Shown here piece by piece: positions 52,529 through 60,972 of a stretch of DNA of 64,000 nt. A model generated the notes under the pieces. That model had not been told where the DNA came from. It made no database searches and was given only the letters and a program-made list of their open reading frames with translations. Origin of the DNA: an uncultured bacterium (GTDB lineage: Bacteria > Bacteroidota > Bacteroidia > Bacteroidales > Bacteroidaceae); the NCBI GenBank assembly GCA_905214625.1, contig CAJMMQ010000001.1:124001-188000 (forward strand). The letters are read 5' to 3'. Numbering within the stretch: position 1 is the stretch's first letter; each line of letters opens with the position of its first letter. Position numbers and translations under genes: made by a program.

Positions 52529-53812
52529 TCAATATGATACATCAGGTTTCCGTTTCCATGTTGCTGGTGTGGTGGGGCGGTCAAAAATTACGGCATAGTT
52601 GCCGTTCTGGCCGATAAACCCATAATATTTTTTATTTTCAACCACCAGTTCCGCATAGCAATATGATATTGCTTCATCACCAAAAAACGCGTAATTATCG
52701 TTAAGGTTGTCGCTGAAATCGTCTGTGCCGTTGATTACAACATCGCATAATGGCGTTATAATTTCTCTTCCGAAGGTTGCAGTTTTGAACCCGTGTTTTG
52801 AGAATATCGGATTGTCAAGTATGCCCCATCTTCCTTTGCTTTCGTCAACCTTGTGTACCGTGTTGAAATTTGGATCTACAATGTGCATCCAAGTAGTGTC
52901 GTCAAGTGTGGCTTTTTCGCATATCCATGCTACGTCTCCGGGCAGGAATTCTGTACCGACAGCATCTTTAAATACTTTCAGTAAGTCGCCTTTGGTGCTG
53001 TAATAAGTAAGAGCGCCATCTCTCAATACGCGAATGCGTCCTGAATGTACGTCTCCTATCTTGTCGCTCCAATTATTATATCCTTTCAGCACCGGTGGAA
53101 AAGTAAATTCTCCGGCTTGGTTAATAAATCCTACCATAGGCTTGCCTTCTACCATTGTTGTCACTCCGGCAAATCCCTCGCTGAAGTCACGGACATTAAC
53201 GAACTGAGGCTTAATCACAATGTTGCCTTTCTCGTCCAGAAAGCCCCATTTGCCGTCTTTTTTAAAAGCCCGGCGGTTGTCGCGCAGCGGTCGCACAGGA
53301 TATGCAGAAAGAAGAGATGTCATGCTGCGTCCAATCACTTTGAGATGTGGCCAAATCTCTTCTCCTTTAGTGTTTATGTAAAAACAGCGTGGAATGTATT
53401 TTGCGTCTACGGCTTTCACCATGGCCACGCCGTCGGCGAAGTCGGTTACTTCAACCCATTCTGCCGGAAGCTGCTTTCGTGTACCGTCGGTGTAGAGAAT
53501 TACGTAAGGCTTTGTACGGGCTTTTGATTCCAAATCCTGCATAACCAGTGCCCTTGAGTCGAAAGTCGGGTTCGTGCTGTTGAATCTGCATCTGCCTGCG
53601 GCATGAATTATGCTTCCTCCAATTCTGTAAAAGGTCCATTTACCGTCAGTGTTAACACCGAAGATACCTTCTTTCACAGAGGTTACTATGGGTGTGCCGT
53701 ATGATTTGGGCAGGGTGATGTATACTGCATGTCTCAGCTGCTCAGACTTACCGGCTATCGCATTTAAAGACAATAATCCAAATGCGAGAATAAATAATAC
53801 TTTGAATTTCAT
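52529..53812 (-). CDS. WG-repeat protein, exported
   Basis: 427 aa with a signal peptide (cut near LNAIAGKSE). WG (KWG) repeats are visible: GKWTFYRIGG, KKDGKWGFLDEKGNIVIKPQF near 187 and GFINQAGEFTFPPVLKGY. These beta-type repeats occur in Bacteroidota surface or periplasmic proteins of unclear role. It stands alone, with its own promoter at 53988-54021. Confidence 0.82.
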   Translation of the reverse strand: MKFKVLFILAFGLLSLNAIAGKSEQLRHAVYITLPKSYGTPIVTSVKEGIFGVNTDGKWTFYRIGGSIIHAAGRCRFNSTNPTFDSRALVMQDLESKARTKPYVILYTDGTRKQLPAEWVEVTDFADGVAMVKAVDAKYIPRCFYINTKGEEIWPHLKVIGRSMTSLLSAYPVRPLRDNRRAFKKDGKWGFLDEKGNIVIKPQFVNVRDFSEGFAGVTTMVEGKPMVGFINQAGEFTFPPVLKGYNNWSDKIGDVHSGRIRVLRDGALTYYSTKGDLLKVFKDAVGTEFLPGDVAWICEKATLDDTTWMHIVDPNFNTVHKVDESKGRWGILDNPIFSKHGFKTATFGREIITPLCDVVINGTDDFSDNLNDNYAFFGDEAISYCYAELVVENKKYYGFIGQNGNYAVIFDRPTTPATWKRKPDVSY

Positions 53813-53987
53813 AGATATAGTAATTTATGGGTGAGAAAATTCTTTAGTTCCAGTGCCTCAATAAATTTTCGTATGTTTGAAGTTAATCGAAGCGTGGGTA
53901 TGATTTCTCGCCTGTCAAAGTAGTTCTTTTACATCGGCAATTAATCGATTCTCTTGTAGGATATGTTTTATTCGTTATTTATTGCTA

Positions 53988-54021
53988 CAAATATAATGAA
54001 AACAATTGGATTAGAGCAAAA
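53988..54021 (-). promoter_or_regulatory. Promoter of the WG-repeat gene
   Basis: Minus strand TTTG (complement of 54018-54021), 22-bp spacer and TATATTTG (complement of 53988-53995). The leader is about 170 nt. Confidence 0.6.
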
Positions 54022-54090
54022 AAAGTGTTGATTTTTTTGATTATTTTATGTCGGAGGTAAGAAACTTCAACCCTAATCATGAACAAACAA

Positions 54091-54130
54091 AATAGATAAA
54101 ACAATATGCGTTTTAATGACGATTTGGGTT
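54091..54130. repeat. Dispersed ~40-bp repeat, copy C
   Basis: AATAGATAAAACAATATGCG followed by TTTTAATGACGATTTGGGTT; matches copies A and B across the whole core. Confidence 0.7.
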
Positions 54131-54253
54131 AAATGTATTTTGTAGAAAAGTCTGATTTATTATACTTGATTTGTGTGCTGAAAATATCCTTTTAAAACAT
54201 AGTCAAGTTAAAAAGTACTTGTGTTATAAATGAGATTTGCCGGCATAACAAAA

Positions 54254-54586
54254 TCATTTTCTTTTCTGTCTTATTTTCAGCATCATCTCCTTAATCATGT
54301 GCTTAATGGCATCTGTTGGGTGATATATTATCATGCGTGGACCGGCATAGCGCATCATTTGACGTATCTGTTCGCGCTTTTCAGGCTTGTAGCAGTGCAC
54401 CTTGCACAGCCGGCATGTAGGCTTGTTGTCCTGAAACGGGCAACGGGCAAGGCGCGATGTGGCATATTCAAGCAGCTCGCGGCATTGAGGACACAGATCC
54501 ATGTTGCCCTCCTTATGGCGGCAATACAGGCGTATCATCAGTTCAACGGTGCGCTGCTCGTTGGTTGTTCGAGGAGTGGGTGGCAT
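54254..54586 (-). CDS. YgbA-like nitrous oxide-stimulated promoter family protein
   Basis: 110 aa from MPPTPRTTNEQRT. The cysteine layout (CRHKEGNMDLCPQCRELLEYATSRLARCPF, then KPTCRLCKVHCYKPEKREQIRQMMRYAGPRMI) is the YgbA_NO family (PF11756), named after an E. coli gene controlled by the NO-sensor NsrR. The several cysteines suggest metal or Fe-S binding. A frame to 54631 adds residues encoded by a low-complexity leader. It stands alone, so regulation by nitrosative stress is an inference from the family. Confidence 0.87.
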   Translation of the reverse strand: MPPTPRTTNEQRTVELMIRLYCRHKEGNMDLCPQCRELLEYATSRLARCPFQDNKPTCRLCKVHCYKPEKREQIRQMMRYAGPRMIIYHPTDAIKHMIKEMMLKIRQKRK

Positions 54587-54589
54587 TTT

Positions 54590-54640
54590 TAGGGGATGGG
54601 GATTATGGGAGTAGTGGGAGTAATGGAACAAATGGAATAG
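54590..54640 (-). repeat. Low-complexity purine/pyrimidine tract upstream of the ygbA-like gene
   Basis: On the minus strand the leader is built of short related words (CCATT, CTCCC, ATTCC) from about 54640 to 54590, for example TTCCATTACTCCCACTACTC. Such tracts can vary by slippage. Confidence 0.5.
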
Positions 54641-54642
54641 TT

Positions 54643-54674
54643 ATGGCGGCGGCACAGTTGTGAGCCGCCGCCAT
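54643..54674 (-). terminator. Hairpin after xpt
   Basis: Perfect 11-bp stem ATGGCGGCGGC / GCCGCCGCCAT with a 10-base loop, 30 bp past the xpt stop. No T-run follows. Confidence 0.55.
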
Positions 54675-54703
54675 GATGTTTCTTTGGATATTTCTTTTTA
54701 GTG

Positions 54704-55270
54704 TTACCTTATTTTTATCTCACAGTTGTCAAGGCTGTCAATTATTGCCAGCGACTCCACTCTCACACCGGCGTTGCGCAGATATTCGCCACCGTGCTGA
54801 AAGGCCTTTTCTATGATGAAGCCCATGCCGGCAAGTGTGGCTCCGGCCTTGTTTACAAGGTCGATTATGCCCTTTGCGGCATTGCCGTTGGCCAGAAAGT
54901 CGTCGATGAACAGAACGTGGTCGCCTTCGCACAGGAAGTCCTTGCTCACACAGATTTCATAGTTGCGGTTCTTTGTGAACGAGTAGACCGTTGTTGTGAG
55001 CATGTTGTCCATCGTCACCGGCTTTTTCTTCTTTGCAAACACCACCGGCAGCTCAAGCAGATAGCCCGTCATTATGGCCGGAGCTATGCCGCTTGCCTCG
55101 ATTGTTATAATCTTGTTGATGTCGGTAGAGGCAAACCTCCTGACAAACTCCACCGCAATAGACTTCATCAAGATAGGGTCCATCTGGTGGTTGATAAAGC
55201 TGTCTACCTTCAGTATGCCTCCGTCAAAACATTTTCCGTCGCGCATTATGCGCTCTTTCAGTGCCTTCAT
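54704..55270 (-). CDS. xpt: Xanthine phosphoribosyltransferase
   Basis: 188 aa. The PRPP-binding loop is [13 protein letters not shown] near residue 125. The N-terminal block [12 protein letters not shown] and EASGIAPA match Xpt of Bacillus type (189 aa). It salvages xanthine to XMP. It starts 22 bp after cmk and is probably co-transcribed. I see no purine riboswitch in the small gap. Confidence 0.94.
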   Translation of the reverse strand: MKALKERIMRDGKCFDGGILKVDSFINHQMDPILMKSIAVEFVRRFASTDINKIITIEASGIAPAIMTGYLLELPVVFAKKKKPVTMDNMLTTTVYSFTKNRNYEICVSKDFLCEGDHVLFIDDFLANGNAAKGIIDLVNKAGATLAGMGFIIEKAFQHGGEYLRNAGVRVESLAIIDSLDNCEIKIR

Positions 55271-55292
55271 GTTCCGTTACTGTGATTATGTG

Positions 55293-55982
55293 TCAGGCCG
55301 TAGCCTCGTTAAACTTCTGCATCAGCCACGCCTTCTGCTCGGCAATGGTCATGTTGCTGTTGTCGAGTTCTATTGCATCGTCGGCCTTGCGCAGCGGCGA
55401 CACCTCACGGTGAGAGTCGATATAGTCACGCTCCTTCACGTTCTTCAGTATGTCGTCAAAGTCGGCCGGCATGCCTTTGGCTTTCAGTTCGTCGTAGCGT
55501 CTTTGCGCTCTTACTTCGGCCGATGCCGTTACAAATATCTTGAGTTCGGCGTCGGGGAACACCACTGTGCCTATGTCTCTTCCGTCCATTATTATGCCTT
55601 TCTCCTTGCCCATGGCCTGCTGCCGGGCAACGAGGGCCTCTCTTACAAACGGCAGTGCGGCTATAGGGCTTACGCGGGCAGACACCTCCATTGTGCGTAT
55701 GTCTTTCTCAACAAGTTCGCCGTTGAGGTAAGTGTCGGGGCGCCCCGTCTCGCTGTTCAGTCTGAACGATATGTTTATCTCGTTCATTCTCTGCCTGAGT
55801 TCGTCTGTCTTTATGCTTCCGTCTGCGTTGAACAGGCCGTTGCGCATGGCAAACAGCGTGACAGAGCGGTACATTGCGCCCGTGTCAACATATATATATC
55901 CTATCTCGCGTGCAAGGTCTTTGGCCATTGTGCTTTTGCCGCACGATGAAAAACCGTCGATGGCTATGGTTATTTTTTTCAT
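55293..55982 (-). CDS. cmk: Cytidylate kinase
   Basis: 229 aa. P-loop GFSSCGKST at residues 10-18; the NMP-binding region has [12 protein letters not shown]; the conserved [21 protein letters not shown] follows, and [25 protein letters not shown] is the C-terminal signature. It converts CMP and dCMP to the diphosphates. It lies between porQ and xpt on the same strand. Confidence 0.96.
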   Translation of the reverse strand: MKKITIAIDGFSSCGKSTMAKDLAREIGYIYVDTGAMYRSVTLFAMRNGLFNADGSIKTDELRQRMNEINISFRLNSETGRPDTYLNGELVEKDIRTMEVSARVSPIAALPFVREALVARQQAMGKEKGIIMDGRDIGTVVFPDAELKIFVTASAEVRAQRRYDELKAKGMPADFDDILKNVKERDYIDSHREVSPLRKADDAIELDNSNMTIAEQKAWLMQKFNEATA

Positions 55983-56053
55983 GTCTTGTTTATTTTGTTC
56001 TTGATATTTACTTCTTTTATTGGTGTCTGCCGTGTGTATTTAAGCGCAAGCCG

Positions 56054-57001
56054 TTACAGCGAATAGCTTACGTTTATGAGCAGAGAGTTTGACGATACGT
56101 TATATTTGCCGTAGCCAAGCTGCAACTTGAAGCGCTCAAGCTGCAGTCCTGCGCCGAACGACCAGCCCGCACCGTGACTGCTTTCCTCGTCAGTACCGCT
56201 GCCTATCGTCATTTCGTCGGCACGTCTGAAGTTGTATCCGGCTGCCAGGTATATCTGCTGCGACAGGATAATGTCGGCACCCACCACAAGATGATTAATC
56301 AGTCCGTAGTCCCAGTCGGTAAGCCCAACCAGTGTGGCTGACACTCTGAAGGGCAGCGACGCAAACTTTTTGCTCACTCCGGCCTGAAGGTCGAATGGCA
56401 TCTTTTCATATTCCTCATCGTAAGCCTTGATTTGTCCGCCCAGGTTTTTGGCCACGAGCGACGCCGACCATTCGCGGTCAGGGTCATAGTAGTTGAGGCC
56501 GAGGTCTATGCCCACAGCCAGCGAACTGTAGTCGCCGATGTAAGAATTTATGAACTTTGCCGTTATTCCTCCCACCAGTCTGTCGGTCAGTATGTAACTG
56601 AACACTCCGCTTATGGCGATGTCCTTGGCCGAGAATTCGCCTTTAATGACATTGTTTTCGTCAACTTCCTTCATCTTGCCGTAGTCCATATACTGTGCCA
56701 TCACGGCCACTGAAGCTTTGTCTTTTATGATACGGTTGAACGACGCGCTCGCGGTGGTGGCGCCCTCCATATATGTCATGAAGTTGAGATTAATGCTTTT
56801 GTCGCTCACCGATGCGAGCAGTGCCGGATTGCTGAACATCAGCGAGGGGTCGTCTTCTATTATCGTAATGTTTTCTCCGCCGAGAGCAGCCGCGTGGGCG
56901 CTGACCGGTATCCTCAAAAAATTATATCCGGTCTGGCTGTCCTGCGCGCCGGCTGTAACGGCAAAAAACGTCAGCAGAAACAAAAAAACGGTTTTTTTCA
57001 T
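56054..57001 (-). CDS. porQ: Type IX secretion system protein PorQ
   Basis: 315 aa with a signal peptide (cut near AVTAGAQDS). The mature start GYNFLRIPVSAHAAALGGENITIIEDDPSLMFSNPALL is the PorQ signature and the rest is an outer-membrane barrel with a terminal aromatic motif (LINVSYSL). PorQ works with PorU, PorV and PorZ in the surface complex that attaches type IX cargo. No other por genes are in the window. Its promoter element lies 22 bp upstream of the ATG. Confidence 0.9.
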   Translation of the reverse strand: MKKTVFLFLLTFFAVTAGAQDSQTGYNFLRIPVSAHAAALGGENITIIEDDPSLMFSNPALLASVSDKSINLNFMTYMEGATTASASFNRIIKDKASVAVMAQYMDYGKMKEVDENNVIKGEFSAKDIAISGVFSYILTDRLVGGITAKFINSYIGDYSSLAVGIDLGLNYYDPDREWSASLVAKNLGGQIKAYDEEYEKMPFDLQAGVSKKFASLPFRVSATLVGLTDWDYGLINHLVVGADIILSQQIYLAAGYNFRRADEMTIGSGTDEESSHGAGWSFGAGLQLERFKLQLGYGKYNVSSNSLLINVSYSL

Positions 57002-57022
57002 CGATTTCTGTTAATTTTATGG

Positions 57023-57030
57023 CAAAGATA
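57023..57030 (-). promoter_or_regulatory. -7 element of the porQ promoter
   Basis: Minus strand TATCTTTG (complement of 57023-57030), 22 bp before the porQ ATG. It lies 23 bp from the divergent tonB-like -7 element, so the two promoters interleave. Confidence 0.7.
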
Positions 57031-57053
57031 CACCTTTTTTCAAATATCTACGT

Positions 57054-57061
57054 TACTTTTG
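57054..57061 (+). promoter_or_regulatory. -7 element of the tonB-like gene promoter
   Basis: TACTTTTG, with AT-rich upstream sequence. It implies transcription starting near 57068, so the ATG at 57074 would lie almost at the mRNA end and the GTG at 57164 about 95 nt in. Confidence 0.55.
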
Positions 57062-57163
57062 TAGAGTGAAAATATGGTGTCGTGCACATTTGTTCTTGAT
57101 AATAACGCCAAAAAAGTCAGATTAGTATGTGCGGGCACAAAGGTATTAATCATCATTCGTCAG

Positions 57164-57883
57164 GTGGAACTTAAAAAATCATATAAAGCCGACTTGGAAC
57201 ATCAGCGCGTATCAGGCTTTTTGCTTGGTCTGATAGTTGTGCTGTCGATGTTTCTCGTTTGTCTTGAATTTACCACGTCAAGTCAGTCGACCGACGTAGC
57301 TGACGATATTCTTGATGATATTTCGCAAGACATTGAGATGATGCCGGTGCTGCAACAGAAAAATATGATTGCCGCACCACAGGCTGCGCCTAAGCGTGCC
57401 GTGCCCGAAAAAATGAAGGTGGTGGACGAGCAGGTGGCCGACGTGGTAGAGAAGAAGGAGGCAAGCGAAAGCAACTCTGACAACCAGGCAGGAACATACG
57501 GAAGCGGCGTAGAGACAGACAGCAAGACAGAAGCTGTGTCGCCGGTGGCGGTGGACAAAGACGACATTCCGCTGAACTTTCAGGTTGTGGAGCGTCTGCC
57601 GGAGTTTCCCGGAGGTATGGTGGAGTTTATGAAATGGTTAACCAAGAATCTCTCGTATCCTGTCATTGCGCAACAGCAGAAGATACAGGGCAAGGTCCTT
57701 GTGTCGTTTATCATAAATAAAGACGGAACGGTAAGCAGTCCGAAGGTGGTTAAGTCGGTCAGCCCCGAGCTCGACCGTGAGGCTTTGCGCGTGATACGCA
57801 TAATGCCTAAATGGAAACCGGGAGAGGATCACGGTAAGCCATGCCGCACTTATTTCTGCATTCCAGTCGTGTTTAAATTATAG
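57164..57883 (+). CDS. Energy transducer TonB family protein (GTG start)
   Basis: 239 aa from a GTG that gives VELKKSYKADLEHQR, the usual beginning of Bacteroidota TonB proteins (MExKKSxKADLE). An upstream ATG at 57074 would add 30 residues unlike the family. One transmembrane anchor (about 17-37), an Ala/Glu/Lys-rich periplasmic linker (about 55-135), then a C-terminal TonB domain (LPEFPGGMVEFMKWLTKNLSYP ... GKVLVSFIINKDGTV ... IRIMPKWKPG). It transmits proton-motive energy to outer-membrane receptors. The prenyl synthase gene follows after 34 bp. Confidence 0.9.
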   Translation: MELKKSYKADLEHQRVSGFLLGLIVVLSMFLVCLEFTTSSQSTDVADDILDDISQDIEMMPVLQQKNMIAAPQAAPKRAVPEKMKVVDEQVADVVEKKEASESNSDNQAGTYGSGVETDSKTEAVSPVAVDKDDIPLNFQVVERLPEFPGGMVEFMKWLTKNLSYPVIAQQQKIQGKVLVSFIINKDGTVSSPKVVKSVSPELDREALRVIRIMPKWKPGEDHGKPCRTYFCIPVVFKL

Positions 57884-57917
57884 CAATTATTCTGCAATCT
57901 TAAAAACCTTTATCACT

Positions 57918-58892
57918 ATGTTAACGGCAAACGAAATACTACAGAAGATTAACTCGTATCTTGACAACCTGCCTTACGAACGTAAGCCGCAGAGCCTTTA
58001 TGAACCCATTAAGTATGTGTTGTCGATGGGCGGCAAGCGTATACGGCCGTCGCTGATGCTGATGGCTTATAATATGTATAAGGAAGACGTGGAGGCTATC
58101 CTTTCACAGGCCTGCGGTCTTGAGATTTATCATAACTACACGCTCTTGCACGATGACCTTATGGACAATGCAGCCATGAGGCGCGGGCGCGAAACGGTTC
58201 ATGTTAAATGGAACGCCAATACGGCTATATTGTCAGGCGACAGCATGTATGTGCTTGCGTTCAGACGCATGGCACAGTGCGCACCCGAGAAAGTGAAGCC
58301 CGTGCTCGACATTTTTATAGAGACAGCTCTGCAGGTTGGCGAAGGGCAGCAGTACGATATGGATTTTGAGAAGCGCACAGATGTTACGGAAGAAGAATAC
58401 ATCGAGATGATACGCCTGAAGACAAGTGTGCTGCTGGCGTGTGCCTTGAAAATAGGTGCTGTGTTGGCTGGAGCTTCCGGGAGCGATGCCGACAACTTGT
58501 ATAAGTTTGGCGAGCAGATAGGTCTTGCATTCCAGTTACAGGACGATTATCTCGACGTTTATGGCGACCCTAAAGTGTTCGGAAAGGCCATTGGCGGCGA
58601 CATATTGTGCAATAAAAAGACTTACATGCTCATCAATGCATTCAATAGGGCCGACGACGCGCGCCGAAAGGAACTTATAAAATGGGTTACGGCAACTGAA
58701 TTTAATCCGGAGGAGAAGATAAAGGCTGTTACGTCTATATACAACGAGCTTGGCATTGACCGCCTGGCAAAGGAGAAAATAAAATATTATTTTGACCAAA
58801 GCCGTAAATATCTTGCCCTTGTCAGTGTTGACGATGAGCGCAAGAATGTGCTTCGCAATTATGCCGATGCCATGATGGGGCGCAAGGCTTAG
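57918..58892 (+). CDS. Trans-isoprenyl diphosphate synthase
   Basis: 324 aa. First aspartate-rich motif DDLMD at 79-83 and second DDYLD at 209-213, with GGKRIRP at 38-44. It condenses IPP with allylic diphosphates to make a longer prenyl chain, for example for menaquinone or other lipids. The residues ahead of the first DDxxD (IYHNYTLLHDD) include Tyr at the chain-length region, which would favour a shorter product such as farnesyl or geranylgeranyl, but this is weak evidence. Confidence 0.92.
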   Translation: MLTANEILQKINSYLDNLPYERKPQSLYEPIKYVLSMGGKRIRPSLMLMAYNMYKEDVEAILSQACGLEIYHNYTLLHDDLMDNAAMRRGRETVHVKWNANTAILSGDSMYVLAFRRMAQCAPEKVKPVLDIFIETALQVGEGQQYDMDFEKRTDVTEEEYIEMIRLKTSVLLACALKIGAVLAGASGSDADNLYKFGEQIGLAFQLQDDYLDVYGDPKVFGKAIGGDILCNKKTYMLINAFNRADDARRKELIKWVTATEFNPEEKIKAVTSIYNELGIDRLAKEKIKYYFDQSRKYLALVSVDDERKNVLRNYADAMMGRKA

Positions 58893-59024
58893 GCATGTTC
58901 TTGGCTTTGGCTTCATCTCATACCGCTTGGATACGGCGCGGTTATCAGAAATGTGCCCATAGCCTGTTGCAACCATCTTTGGGGCTGGATTTTATTTAAT
59001 AATATATTTATGTGATAAAAAGAA

Positions 59025-59723
59025 ATGCCATACAGACGACTACCGAAGACAGACGCTGCACGTTTGAGAGCACTGAAAACATTGCTCGACAATAACGAGA
59101 TATATACAGTGCGCAACCGTTTTATAGACTGGAAGACCCTTAACCGGGCGCAGCCGGCCTATGACAGACTGCTTACTGCCTTGGAACAATATAAGGTGAG
59201 TTATGCAGCACAGTTAAGAGGTGCCGGAAAGGGAGACAAGCTGCAGCGTAATGCCACGATGTATGTAAGTCATTTCCTTCAGGTTCTTTTGATGTCTGTT
59301 GAGCGGGGAGAGATTAAAAGGGCAAATCTGAAGCTGTATGGACTTGATGAAAGCGCGACGGCGCTGCCTAATATTAAGACTGTAGGCGGTTTGATAAAAT
59401 GGGGAGTGCAGGCTGTTGAGGGTGAGAAGGCACGCATAAAAAAAGGTGGCCGGCCTATATATAATCCTACAATTGGCATGGTCAGCACTCATCTTGACAT
59501 ATTCAAGGAGAACAACGACCAGCAAAAACGGTTGCAGGGGCGTACTGCGCAGGCTCTTGAGGCATTGAAGACAATACGGCCTGAGGTGGATGAGGTGTTG
59601 TTGGAACTGTGGAATCAGATAGAAGAACACTTTAAGGATGAACCGCCTGAGGTGCGCTTTGCCGAATGTCGCAAATACGGCATCGTTTATTATTACCGCA
59701 GGCGCGAGGAACATTTATATTGA
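59025..59723 (+). CDS. Conserved hypothetical protein, basic and helical
   Basis: 232 aa, soluble, with no signal peptide. It is rich in Arg, Lys, Leu and Ala and probably all helical, with a basic start (MPYRRLPKTDAARLRALKTLL). Codon use and GC are like the neighbours. I recall similar proteins as uncharacterised in Bacteroides and Prevotella, but no domain name. The last lines (FAECRKYGIVYYYRRREEHLY) are distinctive. It lies between a prenyl synthase and tatD, on the same strand. Confidence 0.78.
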   Translation: MPYRRLPKTDAARLRALKTLLDNNEIYTVRNRFIDWKTLNRAQPAYDRLLTALEQYKVSYAAQLRGAGKGDKLQRNATMYVSHFLQVLLMSVERGEIKRANLKLYGLDESATALPNIKTVGGLIKWGVQAVEGEKARIKKGGRPIYNPTIGMVSTHLDIFKENNDQQKRLQGRTAQALEALKTIRPEVDEVLLELWNQIEEHFKDEPPEVRFAECRKYGIVYYYRRREEHLY

Positions 59724-59851
59724 TTTTTCAGCTTTTTGGCCTATGGCAAAGCTTTTTGTCGTACTGTCACGGTATTTTGTTTCTGTTGTATTTGCCATCA
59801 AAGGCTGTTGCAGATTATAGCATTTCCAGTATATAAAGACAATTTTAGATA

Positions 59852-60631
59852 ATGAATTTTATTGACACACATACACATCTTGACGGCGAGGAGTTTGATT
59901 CCGACCGTGACGAGGTTATATCACGGGCCAAGGCGGCCGGTGTAAGCAAGGTGTTTGTTCCAGCTATCGACATGCCGTCGGTCAGCAGAGTGTTGGCCGT
60001 ATGCGGCCGTTATCCGGGTTATGCCTATCCGATGATAGGTCTGCATCCCGAAGAAGTAAGGGCCGATTGGCGTGAAGTACTGGCGGAGATGAAATCTGTT
60101 TTTGATTTAAACAGACCAAAGATTATTGCCGTAGGTGAGGTTGGACTCGACTATTATTGGAGCCGTGAGTTTGAACAGGAGCAGTTGTTGGCTTTTGAAG
60201 AGCAGGTAAGATGGTCTGTAGAATATCGTTTACCGCTGATGATACATTGCCGTAAGGGGCAAAATGACATGGTGCGTGTGCTGCGACGTTATGAGAAAGA
60301 CCTTCCCGGCGGTGTGTTCCATTGTTTTACAGGCAATGAGAAAGAAGCTGCCGAGCTGCTTTCGTTTGATAACTTCTTACTCGGCATCGGCGGTGTCCTT
60401 ACGTTCAAGAAATCACATCTGCCGGAAGTATTGTCTTCTGTTCCGCTCGAAAGAGTGGTGCTTGAAACCGACTCGCCGTATATGGCACCTGTCCCCATGC
60501 GCGGCAAGCGCAATGAAAGTGCCTACGTGGCTTATGTCCTGAAACGTATGGCAGAGTGTTACGGGGTGAGCGAGGAGCAGGTGGCCGAAGCAACCAATGC
60601 AAACGTAAGGCGAGTATTCTCAATAGAGTAA
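59852..60631 (+). CDS. TatD family metal-dependent deoxyribonuclease
   Basis: 259 aa TIM-barrel hydrolase. Metal ligands are H7 and H9 (IDTHTHLDG), the glutamate in VGEVGLDYYW, histidines in MIHCRKGQ and VFHCFTGN, and the aspartate in ETDSPYMAPVPMRGKRNES. The family includes 3'-5' DNA exonucleases with roles in DNA repair and turnover. It precedes tRNA-Ser by 227 bp. Confidence 0.94.
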   Translation: MNFIDTHTHLDGEEFDSDRDEVISRAKAAGVSKVFVPAIDMPSVSRVLAVCGRYPGYAYPMIGLHPEEVRADWREVLAEMKSVFDLNRPKIIAVGEVGLDYYWSREFEQEQLLAFEEQVRWSVEYRLPLMIHCRKGQNDMVRVLRRYEKDLPGGVFHCFTGNEKEAAELLSFDNFLLGIGGVLTFKKSHLPEVLSSVPLERVVLETDSPYMAPVPMRGKRNESAYVAYVLKRMAECYGVSEEQVAEATNANVRRVFSIE

Positions 60632-60817
60632 ATGTGGTTTGCCTGTTTGTAATGTATTGGTGATGTTTGCTCGTTTTCCGCTTTTTTCGTTCAGAACAGA
60701 TAGCTGTTTTCAATAAACATCAAAAAAGTGACAGTTTGTAAAAACTAAAAATACAAAAAATGCCGGCGCAAAGCTAAAAAAGATGTGATTTTATGGTGGA
60801 AATAGGTGGAAAAGAGA

Positions 60818-60825
60818 TAATTTTG
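60818..60825 (+). promoter_or_regulatory. -7 element of the tRNA-Ser promoter
   Basis: TAATTTTG followed by CAATCCG, 33 bp upstream of the tRNA. No exact -33 TTTG. Confidence 0.5.
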
Positions 60826-60858
60826 CAATCCGTAAGCCGGATTTCCCAATAAGCATAA

Positions 60859-60946
60859 GGAAAGATGCTCGAGTGGCTGAAGAGGCACGCCTGGAAAGCG
60901 TGTAAACGTTAAAAGCGTTTCGGGGGTTCGAATCCCCCTCTTTCCG
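60859..60946 (+). tRNA. tRNA-Ser (anticodon GGA)
   Basis: 88 nt with a perfect 7-bp acceptor stem (GGAAAGA / TCTTTCC) and discriminator G. The anticodon stem CACGC / GCGTG encloses CTGGAAA, so positions 34-36 are GGA, reading UCC and UCU. The long variable arm (about 60903-60918) and T-loop GGTTCGAATCC are those of a class II serine tRNA. CCA is not encoded. Confidence 0.97.
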
Positions 60947-60972
60947 CTAATATTTTTTAATTCATAACAGAT

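Larger units (their letters stand above)
53813..54253. other. Intergenic region, 441 bp
   Basis: Contains the WG-gene promoter (53988-54021) and copy C of the dispersed repeat (54091-54130). The stretch 54180-54225 (TGAAAATATCCTTTTAAAAC) faintly resembles the 22-bp unit but does not form an array I can support. Confidence 0.6.
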
